Shown piece after piece: positions 32,215 to 41,406 of a stretch of 64,000 bases of DNA. The position numbers and the translations under genes were made by a program. The DNA is from Bremia lactucae (lineage: Eukaryota > Oomycota > Peronosporomycetes > Peronosporales > Peronosporaceae). Below the pieces are notes generated by a model. That model worked only from the letters and a program-made list of their open reading frames with translations, was not told where the DNA came from and searched no databases. Position 1 is the stretch's first letter, and each line of letters starts with the position of its first letter. The stretch is from assembly GCF_004359215.1 (NCBI RefSeq), contig NC_090612.1, positions 550,759-614,758 of the forward strand. The letters are read 5' to 3'.

Positions 32215-33391
32215 TGCAGTGGACGCTTATTTTTGTATGATGGCTTGCTGAGTGAGGTGTGAATTTGGCTTGCACATTCTCGACAGAACCGGGCGCGCCG
32301 TGGGCCAGTAGTAAAGTGAAGACAAGCTGCAACAACAAACCTAGATAAATTTATGCAGGGAGTCTCAAACCATTTCACAATAAACAAATTTTGCTCCAAG
32401 CGAAAGCAAATTGTAACTGTAATATTGGGAATTACAGGGTATACAATATGTCATTTCAGTTTGTTCCGGAATCCATTACAATCCTTACCTTAAGCTTGTC
32501 TCAGATAATGAGATCACCAAGGATTCATCTTCTTAAAGCGTAGAACTTTCACATAACTGCGCTTCCTTTGTGTCGACTTTTTGTACAAAAGAATAATAGC
32601 GTATAAAAAGCAGATAATTCCATTGGGTACTGTGTAATTATTAGCTTAACTCATTGGTAAAGGCAGATTATTCCATGGGGTACTGCATAACTGGTAGCTT
32701 GAGCAATTTGCGCGGTATACATGATGAGCAAGAATTACTAACTCAACCATATGCATGCATTTTGACAATCCGCCACAGACGGCACAGGGTGTTATCGATG
32801 CTAATGTCAGCATTCTGGCGCAATCACGTAGTAATTTTGAAGGCTTTTTCCAAAAGTTGCACCTTAGCCATTGGGGTGGGTGGACCACGATACAATTGCT
32901 AACGTAGCGACAAATTGAAGGATGTAAAAAGGACGATTAGGGCAATTGAGTTTCAAAGTGCAGCATAAAGAATACGTCAATTAAAAAAAAATTGCGCTAC
33001 GTTGCCGCTGCTCATAATGGCTGCATAGGAGAAGCATGCAGAAGTCGGGGTGGATATGCTAATGCACATGGCATGACTTGATGACAGAGATGTTACGTAA
33101 TATTATCTCAAAATTAATAAGAGAAAAACTCATAGGCGGATCTCAGTTTAACTTTAAATGTACCAAAATCTTCTCTTGCGGCTATCGAAGAGCGTGCAGG
33201 TTGGCCCGAGATATTAGATTTGATCAGAAGCTATATAATAAATTAATATTGCTCATGTTGTCATATCATTAAAGTGCATAAACTATCGAATAATACAACA
33301 AAGTGAATTCCAAAACTCCCACCCATCCATTTTTTTAGCAAATCAAACGTCATAATTACAGCCCGTCACATTTTATTTAAAATATGTCAAC
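32215..33391. other. Intergenic, mostly unassigned
   Basis: It contains a two-unit tandem repeat (32608-32701). A minus-strand stretch (32646-32888) reads PMAKVQLLEKAFKITT-like words and may be a transposon relic, but I could not place it. Confidence 0.45.
32608..32701. repeat. Imperfect ~51-bp tandem duplication
   Basis: 'cagataattccattgggtac' at 32610 and 'cagattattccatggggtac' at 32662 begin two diverged units, each continuing with tg(t/c)(g/a)taa and agctt. Confidence 0.65.
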
Positions 33392-33812
33392 GTCTAAATC
33401 TCCGTGCATCAGAGACGTTGACATCTCCGCGCACGACTAGCAACGTCAAACTTTACCGTCAATCATCCACCTTCCTCAAAAAATTATATCATAAGCCTCC
33501 TGGAATCTACGTGGATCTCACTTAAGGATGGTGAACAAGCCATTAGAACTGCGGCATTATCTGACGCAATTAGCCGACGCAAAATAATTAAAACGAGAGA
33601 ACGAAGCTTTGATAAAAACTGACCTTGAAATAAATTTTTACTTTCGTGTCGCTGCCTGTATCCCTAAATGACATTTCGGGTGTTGTATAAGCTGTAGCGC
33701 CTGCGGGAAATAGTGTAGTTAGTTTATAAAGTGGATGATTGACGGTAGATTTTGATGTTGCTAGTCGTGCGCGGAGATTTCAGCGTTGCTGATCGTGCAC
33801 GGAGATTTCGAC
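33392..33812. mobile_element. MITE-like element with long composite inverted repeats
   Basis: The left arm (33392-33476) and the reverse complement of the right arm (33728-33812) match: CTCCGCGCACGACTAGCAAC and the run to ATCATCCACCTT on the left mirror the right. Each arm holds two related words of about 28 bp (AAATCTCCGTGCACGATCAG and AAATCTCCGCGCACGACTAG types). The 250-bp centre has no ORF. The right end abuts a G3 gag piece, so it may have inserted there. No transposase; mobilisation would have been in trans. Confidence 0.7.
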
Positions 33813-33965
33813 GTGCTCCAACTGAGCAACATGTTGCTACGGAGGACTACCCAGGAGCCTGGCCAGGGCTTGTTCACCAACTCCCTGCGCCATAAGCCCT
33901 GCCACCTCCCAATGATGTTCGGAGAGGTGGGAGAAATGAGCCCAATCAATATTGAGGCTCATCAT
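33813..33965 (-). pseudogene. G3 gag N-terminal fragment (G3b)
   Basis: From the tandem ATGs at 33965/33962: MSLNIDWAHFSHLSEHHWEV, then AGLMAQGVGEQALARLLGSP, a TAG, then QHVAQLE. It is cut by the MITE-like element. The same start occurs at 51414 minus. It lies just downstream of a complete G3 LTR, as gag should. Confidence 0.8.
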
Positions 33966-33998
33966 CATGTGCACTCGCAGAGGTGCGGGTCGTGGGAA

Positions 33999-34017
33999 GG
34001 ATTACTGTGCTACCAAG
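33999..34017 (-). other. Candidate primer binding site of G3b
   Basis: On the minus strand CTTGGTAGCACAGTAATCC follows the LTR end. TGGTAGCAC would pair with a tRNA 3' end reading GTGCTACCA. The same TGGTAGCAC follows G1 5' LTRs (54020, 60391). Confidence 0.5.
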
Positions 34018-34539
34018 TGTAGGCGGGCACGTCGTAATGCGGCCACACTCTACTTAGGCACACACCCTAGCACAACGAGGAAGCGGTTTAAGCAGCTTCT
34101 CTTGCGTGCAGTGAGGTAGTTGTGGTGAGCGCGTTAGCAACCTCACCCAACGCACTAAGTACTTTAGTTTAAGTGTCGTCACGGGAGCGGTAATCCGGCT
34201 CCTCGTGCGCACTTACTAAGTAGGAAGTAGTTTTCAGACTGATTTAAAATTAATCGCATTAAATATCAATATCTATTTTTACCAATCAAATTATCATCTC
34301 TAAAAATAACACTTAATATGTATTGCGAGCGTATTTCAAGATACCTCGCGTAAGGGATGACGCTAGCCGTCATCCCTCCTAATGTGAATGCACCTATGTG
34401 TATCACATACATCACAAATGTGGACCACACCCGAGTGCTGGGTCTAATTACTTTATTTAAGTAATTGACCATCCTTTAAAGTACACCAAGTGTACTTAAC
34501 GGGGACTGTGTAACATTATGGCAACTTTAGCCCGTTACA
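34018..34539 (-). repeat. 5' LTR of G3b, complete
   Basis: 522 bp, minus orientation, from TGTAACGGGCTAAAGTTGCC (34539 downward) to GTGCCCGCCTACA. It lies with its first base next to the broken edge of a G1 LTR (34541), which suggests that G3 inserted into that LTR. Confidence 0.85.
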
Positions 34540-34540
34540 T

Positions 34541-34743
34541 GATCTATCTATCTCTTTGCGCGCGTCCAGCGCTGACTGGACCGCAGAAAAAGCAGACATA
34601 GTGGTCTATATCTACGAATGGGTAAGCTTTTAGAATTTTTCCATGTAAAGTAATATTTTTTCCAAATATTATCGACCTTTTGGATAATATATTAATTAAC
34701 AACCTTTAAGTGTTAATTTCATGTAACGATACACCCCGTTACA
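34541..34743 (-). repeat. 3' LTR remnant of G1c
   Basis: TGTAACGGGGTGTATCGTTA from 34743 downward to GCGCGCAAAGAGATAGAT near 34541: the first ~203 bp of the G1 LTR. The rest is replaced by the G3 LTR. Confidence 0.85.
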
Positions 34744-34758
34744 TCACCCCTCCCTTAA
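34744..34758 (-). other. Polypurine tract of G1c
   Basis: Minus strand TTAAGGGAGGGGTGA directly before the LTR start. Confidence 0.8.
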
Positions 34759-34929
34759 ACGACAATCACTCCGACTGTCATTGGGTAGAGTGGTCACTAT
34801 GTGACCACTTAATTAAAAAGGATGTTGATTGGTCAGAACCATCATTTTTAATTCTATCGCATGGTTAAAAAGTCCATGCGGTATGCTGGTAGTGCGGCGC
34901 CTTCGGCTGTGGTTCAAACAGCCGCGTAT

Positions 34930-35037
34930 GAATACAACCCCTCTTTGGAGGTTGACTATGAGTGCGAGTTGGACGAAATGGCCGAATACAACCCCTCTTT
35001 GGAGGTTGACTATGAGTGCGAGTTGGACGAAATGGCC
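34930..35037. repeat. Perfect 54-bp tandem duplication
   Basis: Units 34930-34983 and 34984-35037 (GAATACAACCCCTCTTTGG...) are identical. The 18-codon length keeps both strands' frames. Full identity implies a recent event. Confidence 0.97.
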
Positions 35038-35797
35038 GACTCGGGGAGAACAGAACAGTCGCCTGATCATCGTCGGGCGGCTGACTATGAGCCTTCGAAC
35101 GAGAGGGCTCATTCGGGTTGACGTGCTGGTAGCATTCGCTACAGCATGTTCGTTCAGACGATGAGGATGATTCCTCATCGCGAGCACCGTTTCCCGTGCC
35201 GTCACCCCCTCTTATTCCTGTGCGTGGTGATAACGATGGCGTAAGACATCGCATTAAAAATTCTTGTGGTACCCCTGATTCAGTAGGTACAAATCAGGGA
35301 GGCGAAGACAAAAAGATGTCTCGTCTTGCCCTGAGAAGAAGCCGGGCTTTTGCCCGAACGGCTCGTCAGTAGCTTGTCTGGAGAGACTACTCCTCACAAC
35401 AAATATCCCTTATTTATTGCGACAAAGCCACATGGCATTGATCTCAGCGCGAAAACGTTTCGCGCTGATGAAGATTTTGTTTGGATGCTTTTCTCAAGCA
35501 TCGATGGTATAGTGGCAACACAAGCGAAATAAAAGCTCGTTGATGCAAGCCCGAAATGCGTTCATTCGCAATGTCAAAGACATTGGAAGCGAAGCCTAGC
35601 TTCAATAACTTAACGCGATTCACGTTAAGTTTAAGAAATGAACTTCAACCGGTGCAAGGTATAAATTGCATCGGTTGTCTCGTGAGGCAGGATTTCTATG
35701 CCTCACGTAGGGTGATCCCTGTCCGTGTTGGGTTGACAGCACGAAGCGAGTAAAAGGGGTCTATTCCCTTTCTTCGCCCTGGAGAAGGGCTCGCATT

Positions 35798-36142
35798 CTA
35801 TCGAGATGCGGGTTGCGATTGACGTTTTACAATCGATTTACAAGCGTTAGCGGCGCGTGTTTTCCGATGAACCTTTTGATCTATCGGATTGGTCTCGTCA
35901 TACTGACGGACGAGGCCCTCAACGTCAACAACCAGCTGGAAACGAGGCTCCCAGCTGTCATGTGAAGGTGGATAACCGCACCAGCGAATTGAATAACTTA
36001 TTCGCTGCCCCTTCACATCATGGTGGTTTTGAATTTGTTCCACAAGGAAACGTTGACCACCGTGGGAATCCACCAATGGTTGTGGCGGAAGAGGGAATAT
36101 TAGATCCGACCCATGTGCCGGATCTAGAGTCGGATTTGACAA
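35798..36142 (-). pseudogene. Chromodomain and C-terminus of G1c pol
   Basis: GGQRFLVEQIQNHHDVKGQR, ISYSIRWCGYPPSHDSWEP and DVEGLVRQYDETNP are a textbook chromodomain with the aromatic/Trp-rich YxIRWxGYPxSHDSWEP core. An open 114-codon frame ends at 35798 with a Lys/Arg-rich tail. It places the family among chromoviruses. Confidence 0.88.
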
Positions 36143-36319
36143 ACTTGATCACTTCCTTCATAATTTGGAGGGGGGATTTGATCACGAGCGCGGTAAGCGT
36201 CGCTCGTTGGAGCAGACGGTGCAGGCTCACCATATCGAGCGGTTGGAGCCCGTTCGAAGAGTGCGTATTCCATGCTGGAGTACAATCGGAAAAATCATGC
36301 TATTCGCGATGAGCTGTCG

Positions 36320-37560
36320 TCAGCTCATCGCAGTTTTGAGGATACTCGGAACCGGCATGAAAACTTCAGGTTCAACATGAGAATCTGGTTCGCGATCACA
36401 AGAATCTTTTGGGGATTCTTGAAAAGGGTGGTCAAATCCGTCCTCGGAAGAAGCCGCGTACTGATGGTACGGGCGGAGCCGATTAACGTAAAACGTGGGA
36501 TGCGTTCGCATCCTACATGGCAATTCTATTGTGTACGCGTTGCCTCTGCGATGCAGTACACGGAAAGGACCAATGAACTTGGGTAGTAGTTTACTGCTAC
36601 CCACATTAGTGACTAATCGCTTAGGTAAGTTTACCGTACAGAGTAGCACTAGGTCATTGATTTTAAATGAATGAACATTTGCTCTTCCATGTTTGTCTGC
36701 ATTCCGTTTCTGTCGGTCCACTGCGTTAGCAATGGAATCCTGTACGAAACGGATTACTGATTCTCGAGTCAGCAGAAATTCCTCTGCTGACTCATTTGTT
36801 TTGTCTTTTTCAGTACGCTTTGTGCGTACTGCCATGAGATCTTTCTCATCTTCGATGTCGATTGCTTCGATATCGATCGATCATCACTCGCGTCGTTGTT
36901 AACTTCGACGCGTGATGAGCATGGCCAGAAGTGGTTTTGCTCGTGCGAGTTCCCCCCCCCTTAAACTAGAGGAACCCTCTAATTGGGTGGGTATGCGAGA
37001 ATGGCGTAAGCCATTCACGAAGAACGGTGTATGCGTTGTAGACGCATGCACCGAATTGTTGATGGCGAATTCGACCATCGTTAAAACCTCGCTCCTATTC
37101 GGATACGATTGGACGTAACCTCGAACATCTCTTCGCTGTTTGACGATTTGTTTTGCGTGTATCGGATGTTGACATAGTCAGCCGTGTTCCGAAGAGATCG
37201 TGAACACGTATTGCCAGAACTCGCCGTGAACCGTGGATCTCTATCCGAGACTAGTTCACGGGGTGCCGTGAGTTTGAATACCGTGTCGATAAAGACACGG
37301 GCACAGCCCGGAGCCGTGATCGACTCTGATGTACTGCAGCAAGATGTACATCTTGCTGAATCTATCTACAAAAACAAGGATTCCATTGTTTTTTGGTGTC
37401 TTTGGAAATTCGAAGACGAAGTCCATAGATACGGACTGCCAACTTTCTGCCGGAAGTGGTAGAGGTTGGAAGGTGCACGGGATGAATGGCTAGGCTTCAC
37501 CTGTTGTCATTCCTCGCAAGCACGAATGTACTTGCGCACAAACTGATACTGGCGGGGCCA
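36320..37560 (-). pseudogene. Integrase of G1c
   Basis: The zinc-binding N-terminus lies at 37490-37720 (LRLCIMYECHDAPTSGHRGR). The core is read in broken frames (TMSTSDTRKTNRQT near the Asp/Glu region). The C-terminal 171 codons (36835-36320) are open: EEFLLTRESVIRFVQDSIAN, KINDLVLLCTVNLPKRLVTN, LLPKFIGPFRVLHRRGN and RMRTHPTFYVNRLRPYHQY. A run of ten C at 36950-36959 (G on the coding strand) shifts the frame in the middle. Confidence 0.82.
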
Positions 37561-37739
37561 GTAAAAGTCGCGACTTCTGTGATGTAAGTCTTCTCACGTC
37601 CACGATGCCCACTTGTTGGTGCATCGTGACACTCATACATGATGCACAAGCGCAAATCATTGTGAGTTGGGATGACGACACGTGGAGTGTCGCCGGTAAC
37701 GGCTGTGTAATACAATAAGCCATTGCGTGCTGTGTATCG

Positions 37740-38345
37740 ATCGGATGACGATCTTATAAAGCTGGTTAATCTTTAAAAGATTTATCGGATGGATTCATTA
37801 AATGATTCATCAAACATAGAAGATTGTTATCTTCTTTGTAGGCTTTCTTTATCTCATCAACTAAGGTTGATGACGGAACACTCGTAGTTAGTGTTGCAAC
37901 AGTGGAATTAATTTCACTGTTGAAGTGCACTGCTGACTCAAAATCGGGTCGGCGCGATAACGCTTCAGCGACGATATTAAGTCGTCCTGGTTTATATTCG
38001 ACGGAAAAATTATACTCCGCGAAGAAGGATAGCCACCTCGCCATTCTTTGCGAGAGGTGTGGGCTATTTACGGCCGTGCGTAATGACGCATGGTCCGTAT
38101 ATACGATTACCGGTTTATACCCTGGAGATAGACCCTAAATTTAGCCAATGCATATTTCATGGCAAGTTCCTTGTCATGCACTGTGTAATTAAGTTTAGCT
38201 GGTTGCAGCTGACGCGATTGGTAACAGACGACGTGCTCCGCGCCGTCTGTATCTTATTACATTAACGCGCAGCCGATTGCGAAATCGCTGGCGTCACAGA
38301 CCACATGGAATGGTCTTGTCTTGATCTACAATCGTTAAGATGGGC
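37740..38345 (-). pseudogene. RNase H of G1c
   Basis: MARWLSFFAEYNFSVEYKPG and GRLNIVAEALSRRPDFESAV are open from 38044 to 37766. The upstream DHASLRTAVNSPHLSQRMAR and HVVCDASDFAIG words are in other frames. Confidence 0.82.
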
Positions 38346-38390
38346 GATTGCATCAAGCTTTGCTTGATACCTTCAAACGAACGCTGACAA

Positions 38391-38941
38391 TCAGCGTTCC
38401 ATAACAATCTCTCGTCTTTTTTCAAGAGACGAGAGATGAACTGTCATCTCGGCATAATTGCGGGAGTACTTGTGCAAGTACGCCGCTATACCGAGAAAAT
38501 TTCTAAGCCCATTGACATCGACTGGAACTAGCCAGTCGGTGATTGCCTTGGTCTTTTCGGGATCAGGGCGCACGCCGTGTTTACCGACGATGCACCCAAA
38601 AACTGGTACTTCGCTTGCAGCGAATATACACTTCTTGAGATTTGCGTACAACTTATGTTTTCGTATAAGAGTAAGAACCTGAGGGACGTGAGTTTTATGA
38701 ATCTCCACGTCCGTCTTTCATAACATGGCCCTGCTATGGTAGAATACATCGTCAAATAACTCGGTGCGAATTCTCGCACCGGTCCCAACAGATTCGTTAC
38801 GCATCTTTGAATGCTTCAGGGGCGTTTCTAAGCCCCTGAAGCATCACTAGCCATTCCCAGAGCATCCCACTGGGAGTGCTCACTGCTGTGTTCGGGATGT
38901 CCCGTTCACGCATAAGGATTGATAGAACCCATCCATCAGAT
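38391..38941 (-). pseudogene. Reverse transcriptase C-terminal half of G1c
   Basis: MEIHKTHVPQVLTLIRKHKL, CIFAASEVPVFGCIVGKHGV and RNFLGIAAYLHKYSRNYAEM are open at 38708-38391. AVSTPSGMLWEWLVM-type words run from 38900 to the assembly gap at 38942, beyond which the N-terminal half is unread. Confidence 0.82.
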
Positions 38942-39452
38942 NNNNNNNNNNNNNNNNNNNNNNNNNNNNNNNNNNNNNNNNNNNNNNNNNNNNNNNNNNN
39001 NNNNNNNNNNNNNNNNNNNNNNNNNNNNNNNNNNNNNNNNNNNNNNNNNNNNNNNNNNNNNNNNNNNNNNNNNNNNNNNNNNNNNNNNNNNNNNNNNNNN
39101 NNNNNNNNNNNNNNNNNNNNNNNNNNNNNNNNNNNNNNNNNNNNNNNNNNNNNNNNNNNNNNNNNNNNNNNNNNNNNNNNNNNNNNNNNNNNNNNNNNNN
39201 NNNNNNNNNNNNNNNNNNNNNNNNNNNNNNNNNNNNNNNNNNNNNNNNNNNNNNNNNNNNNNNNNNNNNNNNNNNNNNNNNNNNNNNNNNNNNNNNNNNN
39301 NNNNNNNNNNNNNNNNNNNNNNNNNNNNNNNNNNNNNNNNNNNNNNNNNNNNNNNNNNNNNNNNNNNNNNNNNNNNNNNNNNNNNNNNNNNNNNNNNNNN
39401 NNNNNNNNNNNNNNNNNNNNNNNNNNNNNNNNNNNNNNNNNNNNNNNNNNNN
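38942..39452. other. Assembly gap, 511 N
   Basis: Unread sequence inside the RT of G1c. The sequence on both sides belongs to the same element in the same order and orientation, so the join is plausible. Confidence 0.95.
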
Positions 39453-40075
39453 ATGTCGGTTACGTAATCGTCCTCTGTGACGAGTACGCAGATCTACCAG
39501 ATTTTACGACCATGCAGATCTCTCAAGAACAACTTAGGTTATAGGGTTCGTGATAGAGTTATCTTCGAAAATAACTTCGGAAGCGCATATAGATCAAGGA
39601 TTAGCGCCTACTCTTGATCCGTCATTAACCAAGACATTCAATATCTCGGTTTCTTCCCGGGATTATCCTCAGGCTGCCGAGGGATCAATCCCTCGGGATC
39701 TTGAAGTCTAGTTACGTCAACTATTTGAGGAGATTTATCCTCAAGTAAGTGGAGACTTATTTCCTCAACGTCTTTCGACTGTGGTTGCGTTATCACAGTC
39801 GGGTGCTCTACGGTCGACTCTCTACTCGACCTAAGATCAACGTGTTTTTTATGTTATAGAACCCGCATCTTCCTTAAATGTCGCCTGCTAGGCGTACATT
39901 CATGTCTTAACCCACTCGACTTATTCGAGTGGTGGACCTTCAGTGCCGTCTGTGCATTCGCACAGCCACCAGCGGCTGACTCCACAGTGTGGTTAGTAAT
40001 TTCACTGTGATCTTGTGCACTCGTACTAACGACCGTTCTACAAGTGTGGCCACCAGTACATCCACACGCTTGTGG
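39453..40075 (-). pseudogene. Pol spacer between protease and RT of G1c
   Basis: The reverse complement matches 55870-56330 of copy G1e (CTCGGTAGTCGAC-like and 'gtcggaagacgttgaggaa' words). It is Ser/Glu-rich linker in broken frames. Confidence 0.7.
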
Positions 40076-40561
40076 TTAATCCAAGACGCTCATCAGATGG
40101 CCATCTGATGCCTGTACGATGAAGTCATCATCGTACTTTAAGTCTTTTAACGCGTAGTGAAATTTCACTTCGCGTTTCATGACTGTTATCGATGCGTCTG
40201 TCGCTAGACACACCGTCATCCTCGTAGGAGGGATGTCGCGCTTAATATATTTGAGCCTACGATCCTCTAGTGACTGGCGACGAATAAAGTTATTCGACAC
40301 TCCGCAGTCCACTAGGGCTCTAAGTGACAAATTCTTTATCACTTTTATATCAAGGTGATGGAATACCTCATTGCCAGGTGCAGAGACACATACTGATTGG
40401 GTGTATGAAGCAACTTCGTCAAGAGATTTGCAAATTCTCTTGAGGTTGCTGGATAAGTAGAACGTTGTGTCCCTACTGACCCCGACCGTTTTTTTACGGT
40501 CCGCCTCGCAGTTGCGATTTCGCAACAACGTCAGACCCGCGGCCGTTGCCCTTTTTGGCAT
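40076..40561 (-). pseudogene. Gag tail and aspartic protease of G1c
   Basis: A 161-codon open frame holds the gag tail (NCEADRKKTVGVSRDTT) and the retropepsin active site LRALVDCGVSNNFIRRQSLE (DCG-V-S variant of DTGAS). It continues RDIPPTRMTVCLATDASITV and DDDFIVQASDGHLMSVLD. Part of the protease C-terminus (the ILGMPWL flap region) is deleted between DFIVQ and ASDGHLM. It shows gag and protease share one frame in this family. Confidence 0.82.
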
Positions 40562-41045
40562 TCAGTCCATACTTACGTTATGGACTGATAGCCAAAAAGT
40601 ACCTCTCGGAACTGGGCGTGGGGCACTATACTCATGAGCGTAGTGTCCTTACTTTTGACAGCGATTCCATTTCTGCAATCGCTGATTGGTCGAAAAGCGA
40701 GGTTTCTCGCTTTCAGCATAAGAGAGGTTTATAGGTTCTAGACCTCCAAGCTCGTGTCGTCTCGGAGGACGATATGATGACGAACTAGCTTGAGCCTGTC
40801 TCAAGCTGAAGTCTTCCGGTTGCGCAAAGGATATTGCTACTTCAAGCGTATCCGATTCAAACGGAACAGGTGGGTCTTTACGGGACCATCCGTAAGACCT
40901 TGCATGGACGCCGTAATCAACGTGTGTTCATGGACTGGGTTGTTTGTGATACAACTCGCTAAGAGTCGTATGTGCTAGGCATAAGCGTGAACATCACGCT
41001 TGCCAGGCTTGAGTTTCAGAAGCTTTAATTGAGCTCTGAACTCCA
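40562..41045 (-). pseudogene. Gag C-terminal half of G1c
   Basis: SLRQAQAS-type and capsid words match G1e at 54650-55060 in broken frames, including the Cys/His knuckle region near 40600-40680. It starts abruptly after the LTR remnant, so the N-terminal half is lost. Confidence 0.75.
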
Positions 41046-41193
41046 TAATGGTAATTGCCTATATCTATTAATGGATAAACTTTTAGGATATTACCGTGTG
41101 TGTAAAATTCTTAAAATTTTATCTACTTTTTAGATAATATATTAACTAACAACCTATAAATGTTGATTTCATGGAACGATAGACCTCGTAACA
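41046..41193 (-). repeat. 5' LTR remnant of G1c
   Basis: TGTTACGAGGTCTATCGTTC from 41193 downward is a mutated G1 LTR start. About 148 bp is kept before the join to gag. Confidence 0.75.
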
Positions 41194-41406
41194 GCACCGC
41201 TAAGGCAATGCCTACACGATCGAGCTGCCTCGTAGGATGCGTACGCATCCTACAATTTATGTCGGGCGTTTCCGCCATACCATCAGTACGAGGCTACTTC
41301 CGGTTCCGAATTATACCGGTACGGTCTGAGGAATTCGCCAAAGCCTTATGGCTCTGAACCTCAGCTGATCGTCCCGAGAAAAAGTACGATAGCCTCGGGA
41401 CAAACT

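Larger units (their letters stand above)
34861..36500 (+). pseudogene. Antisense ORF of G1 element (aORF, copy G1c)
   Basis: ATG at 34861, 118 bp inside the LTR. In order on the plus strand: MVKKSMRYAGSAAPSAVV; a twice-repeated acidic unit NPSLEVDYECELDEMA; an acidic then basic stretch (HVRSDDEDDSSSRAPFP, KKMSRLALRRSRAF); HGIDLSAKTFRADEDFVWML; FIRNVKDIGSEA; RYKLHRLSREAGFL. It then crosses the chromodomain antisense (HTDGRGPQRQQPAGNEAPSC, CHVKVDNRTSELNNLFAAP) into the coiled coil (HERGKRRSLEQTVQAHHIER, MLEYNRKNHAIRDELSSAHR) and ends RPRKKPRTDGTGGAD. Several stops and shifts separate these blocks. FIRNVKDIGSEA and YKLHRLSRE align with the G2 antisense ORF. Confidence 0.6.
34541..41193 (-). mobile_element. 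G1 gypsy element, nearly full-length (G1c)
   Basis: Minus orientation: 5' LTR remnant (41193-41046), gag tail, protease, spacer, assembly gap (39452-38942), RT, RNase H, integrase, chromodomain, polypurine tract (34758-34744) and a 3' LTR remnant (34743-34541). The 5' LTR is fused to the middle of gag by a deletion. This copy keeps the longest uninterrupted integrase end and the best chromodomain of the family. The plus strand carries the antisense ORF. Confidence 0.85.

Noticed and set aside
35857..36312. Plus-strand ORF of 151 codons as an independent gene
   Set aside because: It lies exactly opposite the chromodomain of G1c. I kept it only as part of the antisense ORF, not as a host gene.
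38876..39544. Two plus-strand ORFs of 182 and 222 codons
   Set aside because: They exist only because the 511-N gap was translated as open.
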